From Halictus rubicundus (Eukaryota > Arthropoda > Insecta > Hymenoptera > Halictidae), in assembly GCF_050948215.1 (NCBI RefSeq), contig NC_135150.1:17649943-17713942 (forward strand): a stretch of 64,000 nucleotides of DNA. The letters are read 5' to 3'. The first letter of the stretch is position 1. Each line of letters starts with the position of its first letter. The translations under genes and the position numbers were made by a program. Of the stretch, positions 45,811-56,570 are shown piece after piece. The notes beneath the pieces were generated by a model. That model saw only the letters and a program-made list of their open reading frames with translations, searched no databases and had not been told where the DNA came from.

Positions 45811-46375
45811 TATACCCGGTGCATTTCACGGGCCATCAAAACCAGAGAGCACACAACAGATCAATCTCAATTACGAACGATGTCGAACCGAAATAAATTC
45901 GCGGAAACAAGGTATTCACGATCCGGGGCCACTACCGTTGATTAAAAGGAGTATCAAACACGGGGTCGCACAAAGAAAACTCCCCCGCGACACGCTCCCC
46001 CGTCCCGGTATGCAAAGAGCGAACGCACGCGAGCGCGAGCGCGCGCGCGAACGCACACGCGCACAAAAGAGAGAAAAAGAGAAGGAAAGAGTATTCCGCG
46101 GTCGGCCGAACGAACGGGCTTCGATTCGCCGTGAAAGAGCGTAACGCGGAAGCGCGCAATAAAAAGCATCGCCGGCAGAGAAAGCCAAATGAATGGAATC
46201 TCCTGATGAAGCCGGGAGAGTGGCACTCGTGGCTGACATTCATTTTCCTGCCTCCTTAATGCCGCGGCCACGGTTCAAGAACTCGCTACAAAACACCCAG
46301 TCCACCCCTTATTCGCCCCTGAATCCTCTTCATCACTCTTTCTCTCTCGCTCTCTCACCCGGAGGAACGTTTCGT

Positions 46376-46405
46376 CTCTGCTCTCTCTCTCTCTCTCTCT
46401 CTCTC
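46376..46405. repeat. (CT)n microsatellite
   Basis: About 30 bp, with looser CT-rich sequence at 46338-46356 upstream. Confidence 0.9.
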
Positions 46406-46595
46406 AGAGGAATTCGCAGAGCGAGAGAGAACGAGAGACATCAGCACAGGACGAGTCGCGCGGGCAAATTGTCATCGCGCTCTTTCGTTTCCCCCGAGTG
46501 GAAACGCGGCGTAATGGAATAGGGGTGGCTCGAGTGGCCAAGGCAGCGGAGAAAGGCCTGTCGTCCACACCCCCACCCTCTATCTCTTTCTCTCG

Positions 46596-46610
46596 CCCCC
46601 CCCCCCCCCC
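46596..46610. repeat. poly-C tract
   Basis: An uninterrupted run of 15 C within C-rich sequence. Confidence 0.9.
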
Positions 46611-47390
46611 GCCCCGGCACTTGCTATTTGTGTCAGTCAGTTAGTCTTATCTGTCGCGACTGTCACGCCGTCGATCCGAAATGAAAAGATACGGACGACT
46701 GACGGGCTGCGACCGCGCCACGATGACGTTTCCTCCTCAAGGATCCAGAGCCGGTGATCCATAGCCCCGTCACGAATTAATCCGTCCCGTCGATAGTTTC
46801 TGTCGTTGCTCGAGCAACGCACGCCTTTCTGGCACTCTCGAACTGCGTGAAACGTGTTCCAGACATTCCTCCCACGTGAATGTACCGATACAATGGCCGA
46901 ACCCGGCCGATCGGAGATTAGACACCCTGTCGGTCCTCGACGAATGGCTGGTTCTTACGAAATTTCTCCAGAGACGCTGCTGCCCGACGATCGATTCGCT
47001 CCGGACGCTTCGTAATCCCCTTTCCGAACATGCGGGCGGATTCTTAGGGTAACGGCCGCCGGAGAGAGAGAGTGAGAGAGAGGGTGGGGACAACTTTTGA
47101 TATGGGCTCCGCTGGAGCAACGTCTGAGGAAACACGTGCTCGATTTCGGCTTCATGTGCTATTGGGTTTGGCTGGTTTACAAGATGGAGCTTTAGCGTTT
47201 GCCTCGTAGATAAATATTGGGTCTTTGTAAACGCCCCGGGAACAAGCAGGTTCATACAAAACAAAAATTGTCCAAATCAATTTCGCAGTCTAGTAATACC
47301 AAACTACGTTTTACAGAATCTTCGCATGTCACCCTCAGCAAGGCGCGAGGGTTAATTTAATAATTGAGGGGAATTTATAACCAAACTGAA

Positions 47391-47772
47391 GAGCCGAGAC
47401 TCCGGAGATTCGCGATAAGGTAGAGTAGCCACGTTACCGACAAGAATAGGCGAAAAATGGTTTTACGTTTTACGAGAATGATCTCGCGTTTCCGATGCTA
47501 CTTTTCCACAACAATCCCACTATAGTATGGAGAAGCTGCAATCGACCACGTTCGTTACGCTACGCTTCGCAATTGTAGACTCGAAATCACAAATTTTGAC
47601 CAACTGCAATTGGAACTAGACGGTGTTATTTGTCATGAATGTACTTCGTGGCTCATTTTTACATTCTTGTCTTTATTCATTATTTTTGAAAACAAGTCAT
47701 GTTTAAAACCCTCTTAAAAACAAGTTCATGTACATACGTGGCCCTTCAGAGCCAAGACTCCGGAGATTCGCA
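47391..47772 (-). repeat. R358 family copy, inverted
   Basis: It starts GAGCCGAGACTCCGGAGATT at 47391. The same phrase, GAGCCAAGACTCCGGAGATT, recurs at 47749, 358 bp later. The interior is the reverse complement of 3316-3594 (for example GAATGTACTTCGTGG and GCAATCGACCACGTTCG). Confidence 0.75.
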
Positions 47773-48061
47773 CAATGATCCAATTGTTCTAACTTCTCAA
47801 AAAAATTCAAGTGGTATAGTCCAATATTGACAAAGTTATGCGATTTTTAAGAGCGTACGAATACTTATGCGACTGATTGTATATAATGAATATTTCTAGG
47901 CACAGGATCGCATGCACAAGCACTCTGTCTCTCTCTCTCTGTTATTAGTAAGTCGAACTCCATACTTATATACGAATGTGTATACTTTTCAGGGTTAAAC
48001 GACATTTTGCAGAACTGCGTATAGCAGCTCACAGCAGACGAACGTTGAAACACAATGACTA
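47773..48061. other. AT-rich non-coding stretch
   Basis: A short CT run lies at 47927-47941. No gene. Confidence 0.5.
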
Positions 48062-48258
48062 GACTGCGGATGTTTATGCAATTTCCAATTTTTATAGACA
48101 AATTTTAAAAAATTCGAATCAACTGAAATCCTATGTTTAGTAGGAACAGCCTCTGTAGATCCAAAACAAATAAAAACCGTACTAAATACTCTCGAATTTT
48201 ATATTATTACATTTTCTCAAAATTTCCATAACCCATAAATGCATAAAAATCTGCAGTC
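48062..48258. mobile_element. M2 MITE, full length (197 bp)
   Basis: TA lies at 48060-48061 and 48259-48260. The left end is GACTGCGGATGTTTATGCA and the right end is TGCATAAAAATCTGCAGTC. Confidence 0.88.
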
Positions 48259-48260
48259 TA

Positions 48261-48900
48261 GTAATGACTCTCTTCCTCGGATTGTGCTTCTTCGTTACGT
48301 GCATCATCGTTGGGTCATAGTAATGGGGGAAGAACGCGCGCGCGCATGAAGTGCGTGGTTTTAACGTTCGGAGACATAAGCAACGCGTAGGGATTCCCTA
48401 TTTAAAGAAACACTGAACACACGCTCTGTAGAACTGTTTTATGGACCATAACGTTCGTTCGACAAGTTCCCGTCTAACTGCTATATTTTTGAAAAGAATA
48501 ACCCATGGGGTACGTCCATAAAAGAAGAGATAAAAAAATAATAAAAGTATACCGCGTCGGAGCATCGTTTACACATTCTTCTCCACTTTTAGTGCTGTCT
48601 GGGATCGTCCTACATTCTTGAGCATATCCCGTTTTCACTGTACAGTTTTAGTACTGAACGAACGGATCGTATTGCTATTCGATTTCTGTTCAACTGTTGT
48701 GATCAATTATTGAAAGTATCGTGCACGTATTATACAGCGATCCGCGGAACTATTCGCGCACCAGTACGAATCTTGTTCAATTTTACGCTGAAAGTACGCT
48801 GAACAACCAACATTAAACACGATTGATGCGCTATATAATGATGGCAAAATTTAATTTATCTAGACCCCCGGCGACTTTTATTATAATATGTGCTGAAGTT
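48261..48900. other. AT-rich non-coding stretch
   Basis: No gene, repeat or regulatory pattern recognised beyond a GCGCGCGC run near 48341. Confidence 0.5.
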
Positions 48901-49000
48901 CAGTGATTTATATGTCGCCAAGGCCTGGACAATAAACGTCGCGGCATTATCCCCGCGAGGTATACCCCGTGAGGCCTCGGACACCCGGGAGTGTAAACAT
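48901..49000 (+). mobile_element. M1 MITE, truncated copy
   Basis: CAGTGATTTATATGTCGCCA, then GGCCTGGACAATAAACGTCG and GAGGCCTCGGACACC, follow M1 to about 48995. The right third is missing and the sequence passes into the flank shared with 54608. Confidence 0.72.
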
Positions 49001-49006
49001 AGTTAT

Positions 49007-49119
49007 TATTTCTACGTGACGTTGGGGTGTTCATTGTTCAATTCCGCGCTGTTTTGTTTAACACTAGATTTACGGGACCCGTCAAAATGACGGGTTCTAC
49101 ATTCTTTAATTTACAATTA
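49007..49119 (+). repeat. Segment shared with 54608-54704, includes TTAA-type end
   Basis: ATTTCTACGTGACGTTGGGG occurs here and at 54609. Further in, TTAA at 49058-49061 is followed by CACTAGATTTACGGGACCC and then GTCAAAATGACGGG, a P2-like end with its hairpin motif. Both loci then continue into an M1 element at the equivalent point. Confidence 0.65.
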
Positions 49120-49302
49120 CAGTGATTTCTCTATATACATATGTCGCCAAGACGTGCATGATAAATGTCGCCGAATTATCCCTGCTACTCGAGAGGCCTC
49201 GGACACCCAGGAGTGTAAACATAACACGGCTCGGGTATGTCTCCTGGACGATAGACGACGCTGGCAAGACCCGTGTTGTTGACATACATCGAGAATTCGC
49301 TG
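49120..49302 (+). mobile_element. M1 MITE (183 bp)
   Basis: TA lies at 49118-49119 and 49303-49304. The left end is CAGTGATTTCTCTATATA and the inverse right end is CAGCGAATTCTCGATGTA. About 30 bp are missing centrally compared with 51846. Confidence 0.88.
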
Positions 49303-49504
49303 TAAACAAGTTTCCCTTGAAGACATTTTAATGTTTACAGTCTGGAGGTCCAGAATCTAACAATCCATCCGAACTTCTTGCATATACGAAGCTGATGTGG
49401 AACACAATTTTGTCTGAACTTATTAAATGATTCGATTCATTCCACAATCGGTAGGACGTATAATAATAAAGCGAGAATAGGATAGATGTCTTGTGCCAGT
49501 ACAA

Positions 49505-49700
49505 CACTCCGGATTTTGTGCTTGTGTGTCAAAAAGAAAAAATGAGTACGTGTAATTTAAAACAGTAGAAAGACCAAAATGATTTGCTGTACCATTTCCA
49601 ACATTTTTAAAATTATTGGAGAAAGAATGAAATGTATATCTGGCTGCTGCCGCTTGCAATAGCTGCAGAGAATGTTTATTTAGCATAAAAATCCGCAGTC
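49505..49700. mobile_element. M2 MITE (196 bp)
   Basis: The left end CACTCCGGATTTTGTGC is decayed. The right end TTAGCATAAAAATCCGCAG plus TC is followed by TA at 49701-49702. Internal phrases GTGTAATTTAAAAC and ATATCTGGCTGC match the copy at 884-1079. Confidence 0.72.
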
Positions 49701-49711
49701 TAGTTATTACT

Positions 49712-49745
49712 ACGCTGCAGATCTTTATGCAAATATAAATTTCCA
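49712..49745 (+). mobile_element. M2 MITE left-end fragment
   Basis: CGCTGCAGATCTTTATGCAA lies immediately downstream of the M2 copy at 49505-49700. The right end was not found. Confidence 0.4.
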
Positions 49746-50177
49746 TGGACCAGTTCATGCCAGACAGAGTCAACGAAAAATTGGTACACTCTGTTGAGAG
49801 TTCCGTGAAGCTTCAAGCGAAACATTCGTCAAAATTCATCAATTTTATATTAATTTCTATAAATGCTGAAAATCTGATCATCGCACGCGACCACACAACG
49901 CGTCAATTCCTCGCCGAGTGCAACCCCTCCAGTCCGCGAGGCTCGAACCCTCAAAAAGAACGCGACCTCGGGCCGAATGTAGTTCACATACATGCATATC
50001 AGGGTGCTGCTGTGGCCCCGATATATTACAGAATGCCTCCATACATATTCATACAGAATCGACGGGAGTCCCACGCCACAACAAATTAATCTCGTCTCGT
50101 AGCGGGGCTGGCTCAAGATTAGGATCACGTCTGCAGCCGGTGCATCCTGCTCGAGAACGAGAACGAGGGAGCAAAAG

Positions 50178-50234
50178 CGAGAGAGAGAGAGAGAGAGACA
50201 GAGACAGAGAGAGACAGAGAGAGAGAGAGAGAAA
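50178..50234. repeat. (GA)n microsatellite with ACAGA interruptions
   Basis: About 57 bp. First of four purine/pyrimidine tracts between 50178 and 51200. Confidence 0.92.
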
Positions 50235-50305
50235 GGGTTGATCAGGTCCGGATCTCTCTCGGTGGCGGGGCTCGTAATGACCAAAAGAATCGCGTGCGGG
50301 GGTGG

Positions 50306-50312
50306 AGAAAGA

Positions 50313-50365
<53 letters not shown>

Positions 50366-50370
50366 AGAGA
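50306..50370. repeat. (GA)n microsatellite
   Basis: About 65 bp, flanked by GAAA-type repeats. Its complement lies in the CT tract at 50644. Confidence 0.92.
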
Positions 50371-50639
50371 AATCTTGTCGACTTCGAGGCTCACGTGCGG
50401 GTCTGGACGAGTCGCGACGGAATAAATGCGCCGTCGGACGATCGGCAGTGTCCGAGGAACGGTTCGGATCGGAAATGGGAATGACGTATAAAGGAGCCAG
50501 AGCACGTAGGGTCAGTTTGCCAGGCAAGGCGTATCCTGTACACCGTGAAGAATCTCCGGCAAATCTTGTGTATGTCCAGCCCGTCACATGACCCCCACAG
50601 TCTTCGGCTGAATACTGATCGGACCTCTTCGGCCGACCT

Positions 50640-50643
<4 letters not shown>

Positions 50644-50697
<54 letters not shown>
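50644..50697. repeat. (CT)n microsatellite
   Basis: About 54 bp of pure CT. The 318-codon minus frame at 49850-50806 owes its length to this and the two GA tracts, and is rejected. Confidence 0.95.
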
Positions 50698-50700
<3 letters not shown>

Positions 50701-50863
50701 CGTCCCCCCCTAAAAGCCGGGGAACGGTTTCGCATCCCTTTGTAAAATCAGTAGCCGAGCCTTTCAGACTCCTTTCTGCCACGGTCCGCGAGCAACCCCC
50801 TACCATCTCGGACCCTTTGCGCAGAACATTCCTCTTCTCCGTCGTCGTCTTGCCATCGTCTTG

Positions 50864-50895
<32 letters not shown>
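50864..50895. repeat. (CGT)n trinucleotide repeat
   Basis: About ten units of GTC/CGT following a less regular CGTCGTCTTGC stretch. Confidence 0.92.
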
Positions 50896-51147
50896 CGCGT
50901 TATGTATCCTCGAGTACCCGAAGAGATGCGTCCCGGGTCGTTACGTCTCGCTGTTCCCCCTCCCCTCCTTCCTCTGCCACCTCCGCACACCCCCGTAAGG
51001 ATAAGAAAAAAGCCGCGTTTTCCGCATTAACGTATCCCCAGGCCGCTCCTTTACGACCCTACTCGACTGGCCCTCTCGAGATGGGAAACATTTTGCCGGA
51101 CTCCTATCGCGTGTTACTGTTTCTTCTATTTTTTTTTTATCTCTCCT

Positions 51148-51184
<37 letters not shown>

Positions 51185-51412
51185 CTCTGTCTCGCTCTCT
51201 ATCCCTCTTCTTCTTCTTCTCTGCGAGGAGACTGATGGCGTATAGGGAGCATTTGTTAGGGAGATGAATTATTGCCCTCCAACGGCGAATTTATGTTAGT
51301 CCCGGGAACTGCTCTTCGAGATACTGTTTCTGGTCGAGATCGGTTCTTCCCGGTCGTTTGAACAACATCGTGGGAAAGGTGTTTTTGATCGGCGGATTAT
51401 TCGCAACTTATA
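50896..51412. other. Non-coding stretch with CT-rich tract
   Basis: CT and CTTT repeats occupy about 51145-51200. The 142-codon plus frame at 50817-51245 is built from these repeats and the CGT repeat. No gene. Confidence 0.55.
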
Positions 51413-51811
51413 GGGTAAGGGACCTAGTTACTGCGGGGTTAACGATCACTGAGTCTATATCGATTATACTTAATTTTGAAGCGCAATGAACATTAACAAA
51501 GAGATTATTATTATTTATTTAATGCTTTAAACTAAGTATGATTTATGTAGCATATAGAATACATAAACATATTAACATATCACATATAATAGCTTAATGC
51601 GCAACTTTACCTAACTTAAGTTATGACTAGTTTATATAGCTTCATCTTGGTTGCACCATTTTAATGAAATTAAATTTCAATTGCTCATTGATATATAACT
51701 TTTTTCATTGAAATCAGTTAATATGTACGAATTATATATCTCTTTTCTGATATTCATTTGCTTTAAAAATAAGTGTAATTAATATAGACACAGGAATTGG
51801 GTCCCTTACAC
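51413..51811. mobile_element. Inverted-repeat element with GGGTAAGGG ends (399 bp)
   Basis: TA lies at 51411-51412 and 51812-51813. The left end GGGTAAGGGACCTAGTTAC is mirrored by GAATTGGGTCCCTTACAC. AT-rich inside, no coding sequence. The 130 bp relative at 7730-7859 shares the ends. Confidence 0.7.
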
Positions 51812-51845
51812 TACACAGATTTGTCTCTGAAGAATTATAGTTATA

Positions 51846-52056
51846 CAGTGATCTCTCTGCATATGTCGCCAAGGCCTAGATGATGAACGTCGCCGAATTA
51901 TCCCCACTGCCGTGGGATATACCCCGTGGGGGGCGAAGAAGGTCGAGTGGCCTCGGACGCCGAGGAATGTAAACATAACACGGCTCGGGTATGTCTCCTG
52001 GACGATACACGACGCTGGCAAGACCCGTGTTGTTGACATATATCGAGAGTTCACTG
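51846..52056 (+). mobile_element. M1 MITE, full length (211 bp)
   Basis: TA lies at 51844-51845 and 52057-52058. The left end is CAGTGATCTCTCTGCATA and the inverse right end is CAGTGAACTCTCGATATA. With 11752 it is the most complete M1 copy. Confidence 0.9.
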
Positions 52057-52177
52057 TACTTTTATTTTTGTGAAAATATTACAGGTTGCTTTCGTTCCTC
52101 AAAAGAGCTATTGTTGTTTAAACGATCCCTTGCCAAACATGTTTGCGCTATTCATAAAACGCATAACAATTGTGCAC

Positions 52178-52895
52178 AAATTAGCAGGCTTAAAAAAGAC
52201 TCCCCACAGTATCGTTAACGAAATATTTCCAAATTCTAGCGACACAATGTGAGTGCCCGCTAGAAGTCATGTTGGACAGGTAGCAGATTATGGGACAGCG
52301 AGTTACGGTCCCTAAAATTATCAGGCTCTTTAAAAAAAAAATTTCCCCACAGTGTGACCAACAAAATATTTCCAAATTCTAGCGACATAATGCGAGTGCC
52401 CGCTAGAAGTCATGTTGGACAGGTAGCAGAGTATGGGATAGCGAGTTGCAGCCCCTAAAATTAGTAGACTCGTTTAAAAAAAAACTCCCCATAGTGTCAT
52501 TGATAAAATATTTCCAAATTCTAGCGACACAATGCTAGTGCCCGTTAGAAGTCATGTTGGTCAGGTAACAAATTGGGGGATACCGTGTTGCAGTCCCTAA
52601 AATTAGCAAGCTCGTCTGAAAAAAAAACTCCCCACAGAGTCGTTAACAAAATATTTCCACATTCCAGCTCCACAATGCGAGTGCCCGCTAGAAGTCATGT
52701 TGGACAGGTAGCAAACTATGTTATAGCGTGTTACAGCCCCTAAAATTAGTAGACTCGTTTTAAAAAAGACTCCCCGTAGTGTCATTGATAACATATTTCC
52801 AAACTCTAGCGACACAAGGCGAGTGCCCGCTAGAAGTCATGTTGGACAGGTAGCAGATTGGGGGATAGCGAGTTGCAGCCCCTAAAATTAGCAGG
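52178..52895. repeat. Tandem array, five copies of a 142-143 bp unit
   Basis: The phrase TAGAAGTCATGTTGG starts at 52261, 52404, 52546, 52689 and 52831, spacings of 143, 142, 143 and 142 bp. Each unit also carries ACTCCCC, AAATATTTCCAAATTCTAGC and a TAAAATTA phrase. Units differ at scattered positions and by A-run length near the unit start (7-10 A). The array begins and ends near AAATTAGCAGGC. Frames inside (for example minus 52190-52375 and 52603-52815) repeat with the unit and are probably not genes. Confidence 0.95.
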
Positions 52896-54607
52896 CCCGC
52901 ATTAGAGATCTCATCGCCGATGCAACCGAACGCGATCTTAGATGAATATCGAGTACCCGGGGATATTCTGTGGACGTGCTAAGCCTCGCAAACAGCCCAG
53001 AAGGGAACGGTCTCGTGTTCGCCGACATCAGACAAGATTCCTGTTCTTCGGGGGTGATATTCGTAAATGGTTGCCAGCTACATTTCAATTCCCATTGGCT
53101 AGCTCTCCTAGAAGACGCCTCGTTTGTCGGTGGAGGGTATTTTACTTTCTATCTGCGAATCTCCCCGTCCGAGCGTTCCTCTCTGATCCTTAAAGTCGGG
53201 GCCGGGCTTCTTCGCGAGTAATACCTCATCAAGTATTCACACCAGATAAGGAACTAAACGTATGTCTCGGCAGCTCGGTGTCTCTCGGAATTATCTCTGG
53301 AACGTTCTATCTCTATCCCCCCCCCCCCCATCTCTCTCTCTCACCCTCTCTTTCTCTACGGACTTTCGCTCCGCGTTCCGTCTGCCGTAGCCACCCTCGC
53401 AGTCACAAAGACACGGTAATTTCATTCCCTTGCCAGCCATCAAATTATAAACTGTATCGCGCTGAGAGGGCTGTCCCGGACCGTCGCTACGATCGGCCAG
53501 TAACGATACCAAAAATGAAATTAACCAGGATCGTTAGAGGCGAGAGTGAACGACAGGAATAGAGAGAGAGAGGAAGGAAGCGACTGCAGGTTAGAAAGAG
53601 CAAGAGACAGGGTTGGCCGAGGGATCGAAGCTAATCTCGTCTAGTATAGCTATCTCAATATCCTTGACGTAAATAGATTACCGCGGCGACGTTAGGTGAC
53701 GTCTGCTTTAGCTCGCGAGACAGAGAGGCGGCCGGAGCCTGGGACAAGAGGGGAATCTATATGCAGAGAAGCGTTCCTTCCGGCGGCGGAAAAATGCAGA
53801 AAATGCGTCGAAAGACAGCGGGCGACGTCCTGGCACCGGCGGCGGTTCCGAGGAAAACAAAGACAGACAGTGCCCGAAAGGAGGATCGGGACACCCCCTC
53901 GAGAGAGAAAAAGGGATCGAGAACGAAGGGAGGGCGCCGGAAGAAGAGCGGGGATAGAATTGTACGGGACACTGATAAGGGAACTCGGAAGGAACTGGCA
54001 CGCTTTGACAGCCAGTAAATTAAAGTATATTTCCGCGACGGTAGAAGGCAGATGCGCCGCGCGTGGTAATCTCAGAGATTCCGTGCGGAGATGAAAGGTA
54101 GAGAGGAAATTTTTTATGAACGAGATCGGTATGCCGACAGCAAGATCTTCGGAGGGTGGGGTCGGGCACGCTCGGAAAACGGTGTCCACCTGAGTGCGGG
54201 AGACATCAAGATGGTGGGGAATAGGGGAGTGAAAGAAGTTGTCAGAATCAGATGAGGAGCCCCCCCGCGATCCTGTAAATCGTGCCATCTGGCTTATCCG
54301 ATTGGTTCGATGCCAACGAGACGAATCGATGAAACAGGTGCCCGTCTGCCACGGCCGATCAATTATCGAATCGATCGAGATCGATTCGCCGTGGTTCCTC
54401 GAATCATCTGTTAGACTTTCGAAAGTTTCTTTTGCGTCGGAGAGTCTCCTGTACTCGTTGCTTTCAATCGAAGAGGAAGTTAGAATCTCGATCTCCTCGA
54501 GGATTCTTCGGGCTAAAGTTCAGGACAGTGTTTTTAGTGGGCTGGATATACCAGGTGTACGAACTAATTTGTGGACTACACAATTCTAATGTGTGCAGTA
54601 GCTAATA
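52896..54607. other. Non-coding stretch, several rejected frames
   Basis: A C-run of 13 lies at 53317-53329. GA-rich sequence lies at 53560-53610. Opposing frames at 53692-54288 (up to 198 codons minus, 132 plus) have Arg/Pro/Ser bias and no motif. No gene is supported. Confidence 0.45.
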
Positions 54608-55053
54608 TTTCTACGTGACGTTGGGGTGGTCACTGTTTAATTCAACATTAATTCCGTGATGTTTTGTCAAAATGACGGGTTCTACATTTTTTCGTTTACA
54701 ATTACAGTGAGTTCTCTGTATATGTCGCCGAGACCTGCATGATAAATGTCGCGGAATTATCTCCAGCACCGCGGAGTATACTCCCTAAGGGGCCACGAAC
54801 CTCGGGAGGCCTCGGTAAACATAAAACAGCTCGAGTATGTCTCCTGTACGATACACGACGCTGGCAAGACCCGTCCTGTTGACATATATCGAGTAGAAAT
54901 GTATTTATAGGAAATTTAACACATTTATTTAACACATTTATTTCTTGGAACGTGTATTACGGTAAAAGCTGCTAAAAATCGGGCTGAATATATTCTTGAT
55001 ATTTTTATAAAATAATCCTGGCCACTTTTAGTGCTCCGGTAAACCTAGTGTTG
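54608..55053. mobile_element. P2-like element interrupted by M1 (composite)
   Basis: The left part at 54608-54704 matches 49007-49119 (ACGTGACGTTGGGG, GTCAAAATGACGGG). The right part ends CACTTTTAGTGCTCCG, then TAAACCTAGTGTT, as at 25515-25546. An M1 element sits between them. The exact TTAA borders are decayed. Confidence 0.55.
54705..54893 (+). mobile_element. M1 MITE, nested, right tip missing
   Basis: TA lies at 54703-54704. The left end is CAGTGAGTTCTCTGTATA. The right side stops at GACATATATCGAG, so the last 10 bp of the TIR are lost. Confidence 0.82.
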
Positions 55054-55549
55054 AGAACTAGAAAAGATGAGAGTGTACGTTAAAATAAATTACAATACAC
55101 TTGACAATTGCTTTTTAGTTCCTTTCTGCCACCTTTTATTTCGATTGTCTTTAAGTACAAAAGGAGGAATATTTCACATAAACTAATATGTACAACACTA
55201 GGTTATTCCATGGGTGGCAATATTGGAAATCTTCTGGATGTATTTGTTTGCTGTCTGTCGCAAACTAGCATGTGTCTGCTATTGCTCGGGCACTTGAGAG
55301 GGTGGGTTTTAGAGGTAGAAAGTTTCACAGGATTTTCTCTGGGGTATCGAAGAATATTCATGCCAAATTTGGGGTTGACACGGTGCACGGTACACAAGCC
55401 TCCACCCAAAAACATACATCAACTTTGACTAGACAGGATCCTTCAGACAATGTTATGTGAAAAGTTCGTAAACGCGGTTGCCACGGTGAGCTCCTTGCTG
55501 GATATTTGTCAATTTATCGCGCATCAAATTATGCGAAAACTTATAAATA
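55054..55549. other. Non-coding stretch, frames unrecognised
   Basis: A 106-codon plus frame at 55108-55428 and a 70-codon minus frame at 55203-55415 overlap. Neither shows a family motif I can name. Confidence 0.4.
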
Positions 55550-55740
55550 GACTGCGGAACTTTATGCATTTATGGATCCTGAAAATTTTCAAAAAATGCT
55601 ATAATACAAAATTCCACAGAATTCAGTACAATTTTCATTTATTTCAGATTCACAAAGGCCACCACCACTGAAAATTAGATCTTATTTGCTTTGCTAAAAT
55701 TTGCCTACAGAAATTGAAAATTGCATAAATATCCGTAGCC
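55550..55740. mobile_element. M2 MITE (about 191 bp)
   Basis: TA lies at 55548-55549. The left end is GACTGCGGAACTTTATGCA. The right end TTGCATAAATATCCGTAG is slightly decayed and its TA is lost. Confidence 0.78.
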
Positions 55741-56570
55741 TCCTTACAAAGCACAATGATTATGCGTTTTCATTTTATTTTTCATCTATCAAAACCTATG
55801 ATAAAGCTAGCAGCCAATCCTTCTCTGCCCATAAAAATGTAAATTTACAGAAAATTCCCAGACAGTTCCGATAAACTTATTACGATGAACGGTGCAGAGA
55901 TTTCGATGATGTTCCAGAAATAACAGCGCGACAGTCTCGAAGAGCAGCGGCTGAAAAGTCGGGATCTCCTTATTTCACGATTCGCTGTCCGCTAAAGCGG
56001 GTTTCAAAGCTCCTCGGATACGAGTAATGGGCAGCACACGTATGAAAAAGAACCGCATTACTTAAGGGATGACCTAGTTCGGGGGAAGAACCTTCTCGCG
56101 AGTTTTTCTCCGGGAATATTAATAAAATCGGGCCGTCGCTATCGCGGCTCGGTCGGGAGCTCGGCGTTACGTAGCCGAGATCTCTCTTCTTATCAGCCTA
56201 ACTATGTGGCTCGCGCGGATCTCGTCATATAAAATAGTGGAAGGGAAGCACCCTTCAATATCCTCCGTGGCGGAAACCCGGCCCTGGGACTCGAGTGAAG
56301 GAGAAGCCTGAAGATTTCCCAGTCAGATTCCGCTTGTCCCGCGCGCGGAATCGAGGGACCGAGGCGCTCGAAAATGGAAAAATTTTTTTTTGTTTCTAAA
56401 TAAATGAGTGATCGGGATGTTTTAAGAACGTTCTAAAGGAAGCAAATTCGAAAAAAAATTTTTTATCCCCCCACCACGACCCACAGGGGCCGGGCAAAGT
56501 TCGAGGAAAAAATGAAGAACGTGAAATTGTCGCCTTTCAAGTGCAATTTAAAAGAAAACTATTAGAAATA
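55741..56570. other. Non-coding stretch
   Basis: Mixed GC at 55960-56370, then AT-rich. No gene or repeat recognised. Confidence 0.5.

Larger units (their letters stand above)
45811..47390. other. GC-rich non-coding stretch with low-complexity tracts
   Basis: A GCGC-rich run lies at 46020-46060. Frames of up to 164 codons on both strands at 45703-47264 are low-complexity or motif-free. Confidence 0.45.

Noticed and set aside
49925..49950. GGTTCGAGCC on the minus strand, a tRNA B-box-like motif with a possible T-arm
   Set aside because: No A-box, anticodon arm or acceptor stem pairs at the expected distances.
49850..50806. 318-codon minus-strand frame, the longest in the window
   Set aside because: Most of its length is Arg/Glu and Leu/Ser runs from GA and CT microsatellites, with competing frames on the other strand. 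It has no domain.
52178..52895. Possible CRISPR-like array
   Set aside because: The 142 bp unit is repeated throughout. There are no short repeats separated by unique spacers, and the DNA is eukaryotic.
53692..54288. 198-codon minus frame with 132-codon plus frame opposite
   Set aside because: Same reasoning: shadow frames in stop-poor sequence, with no motif or start context.
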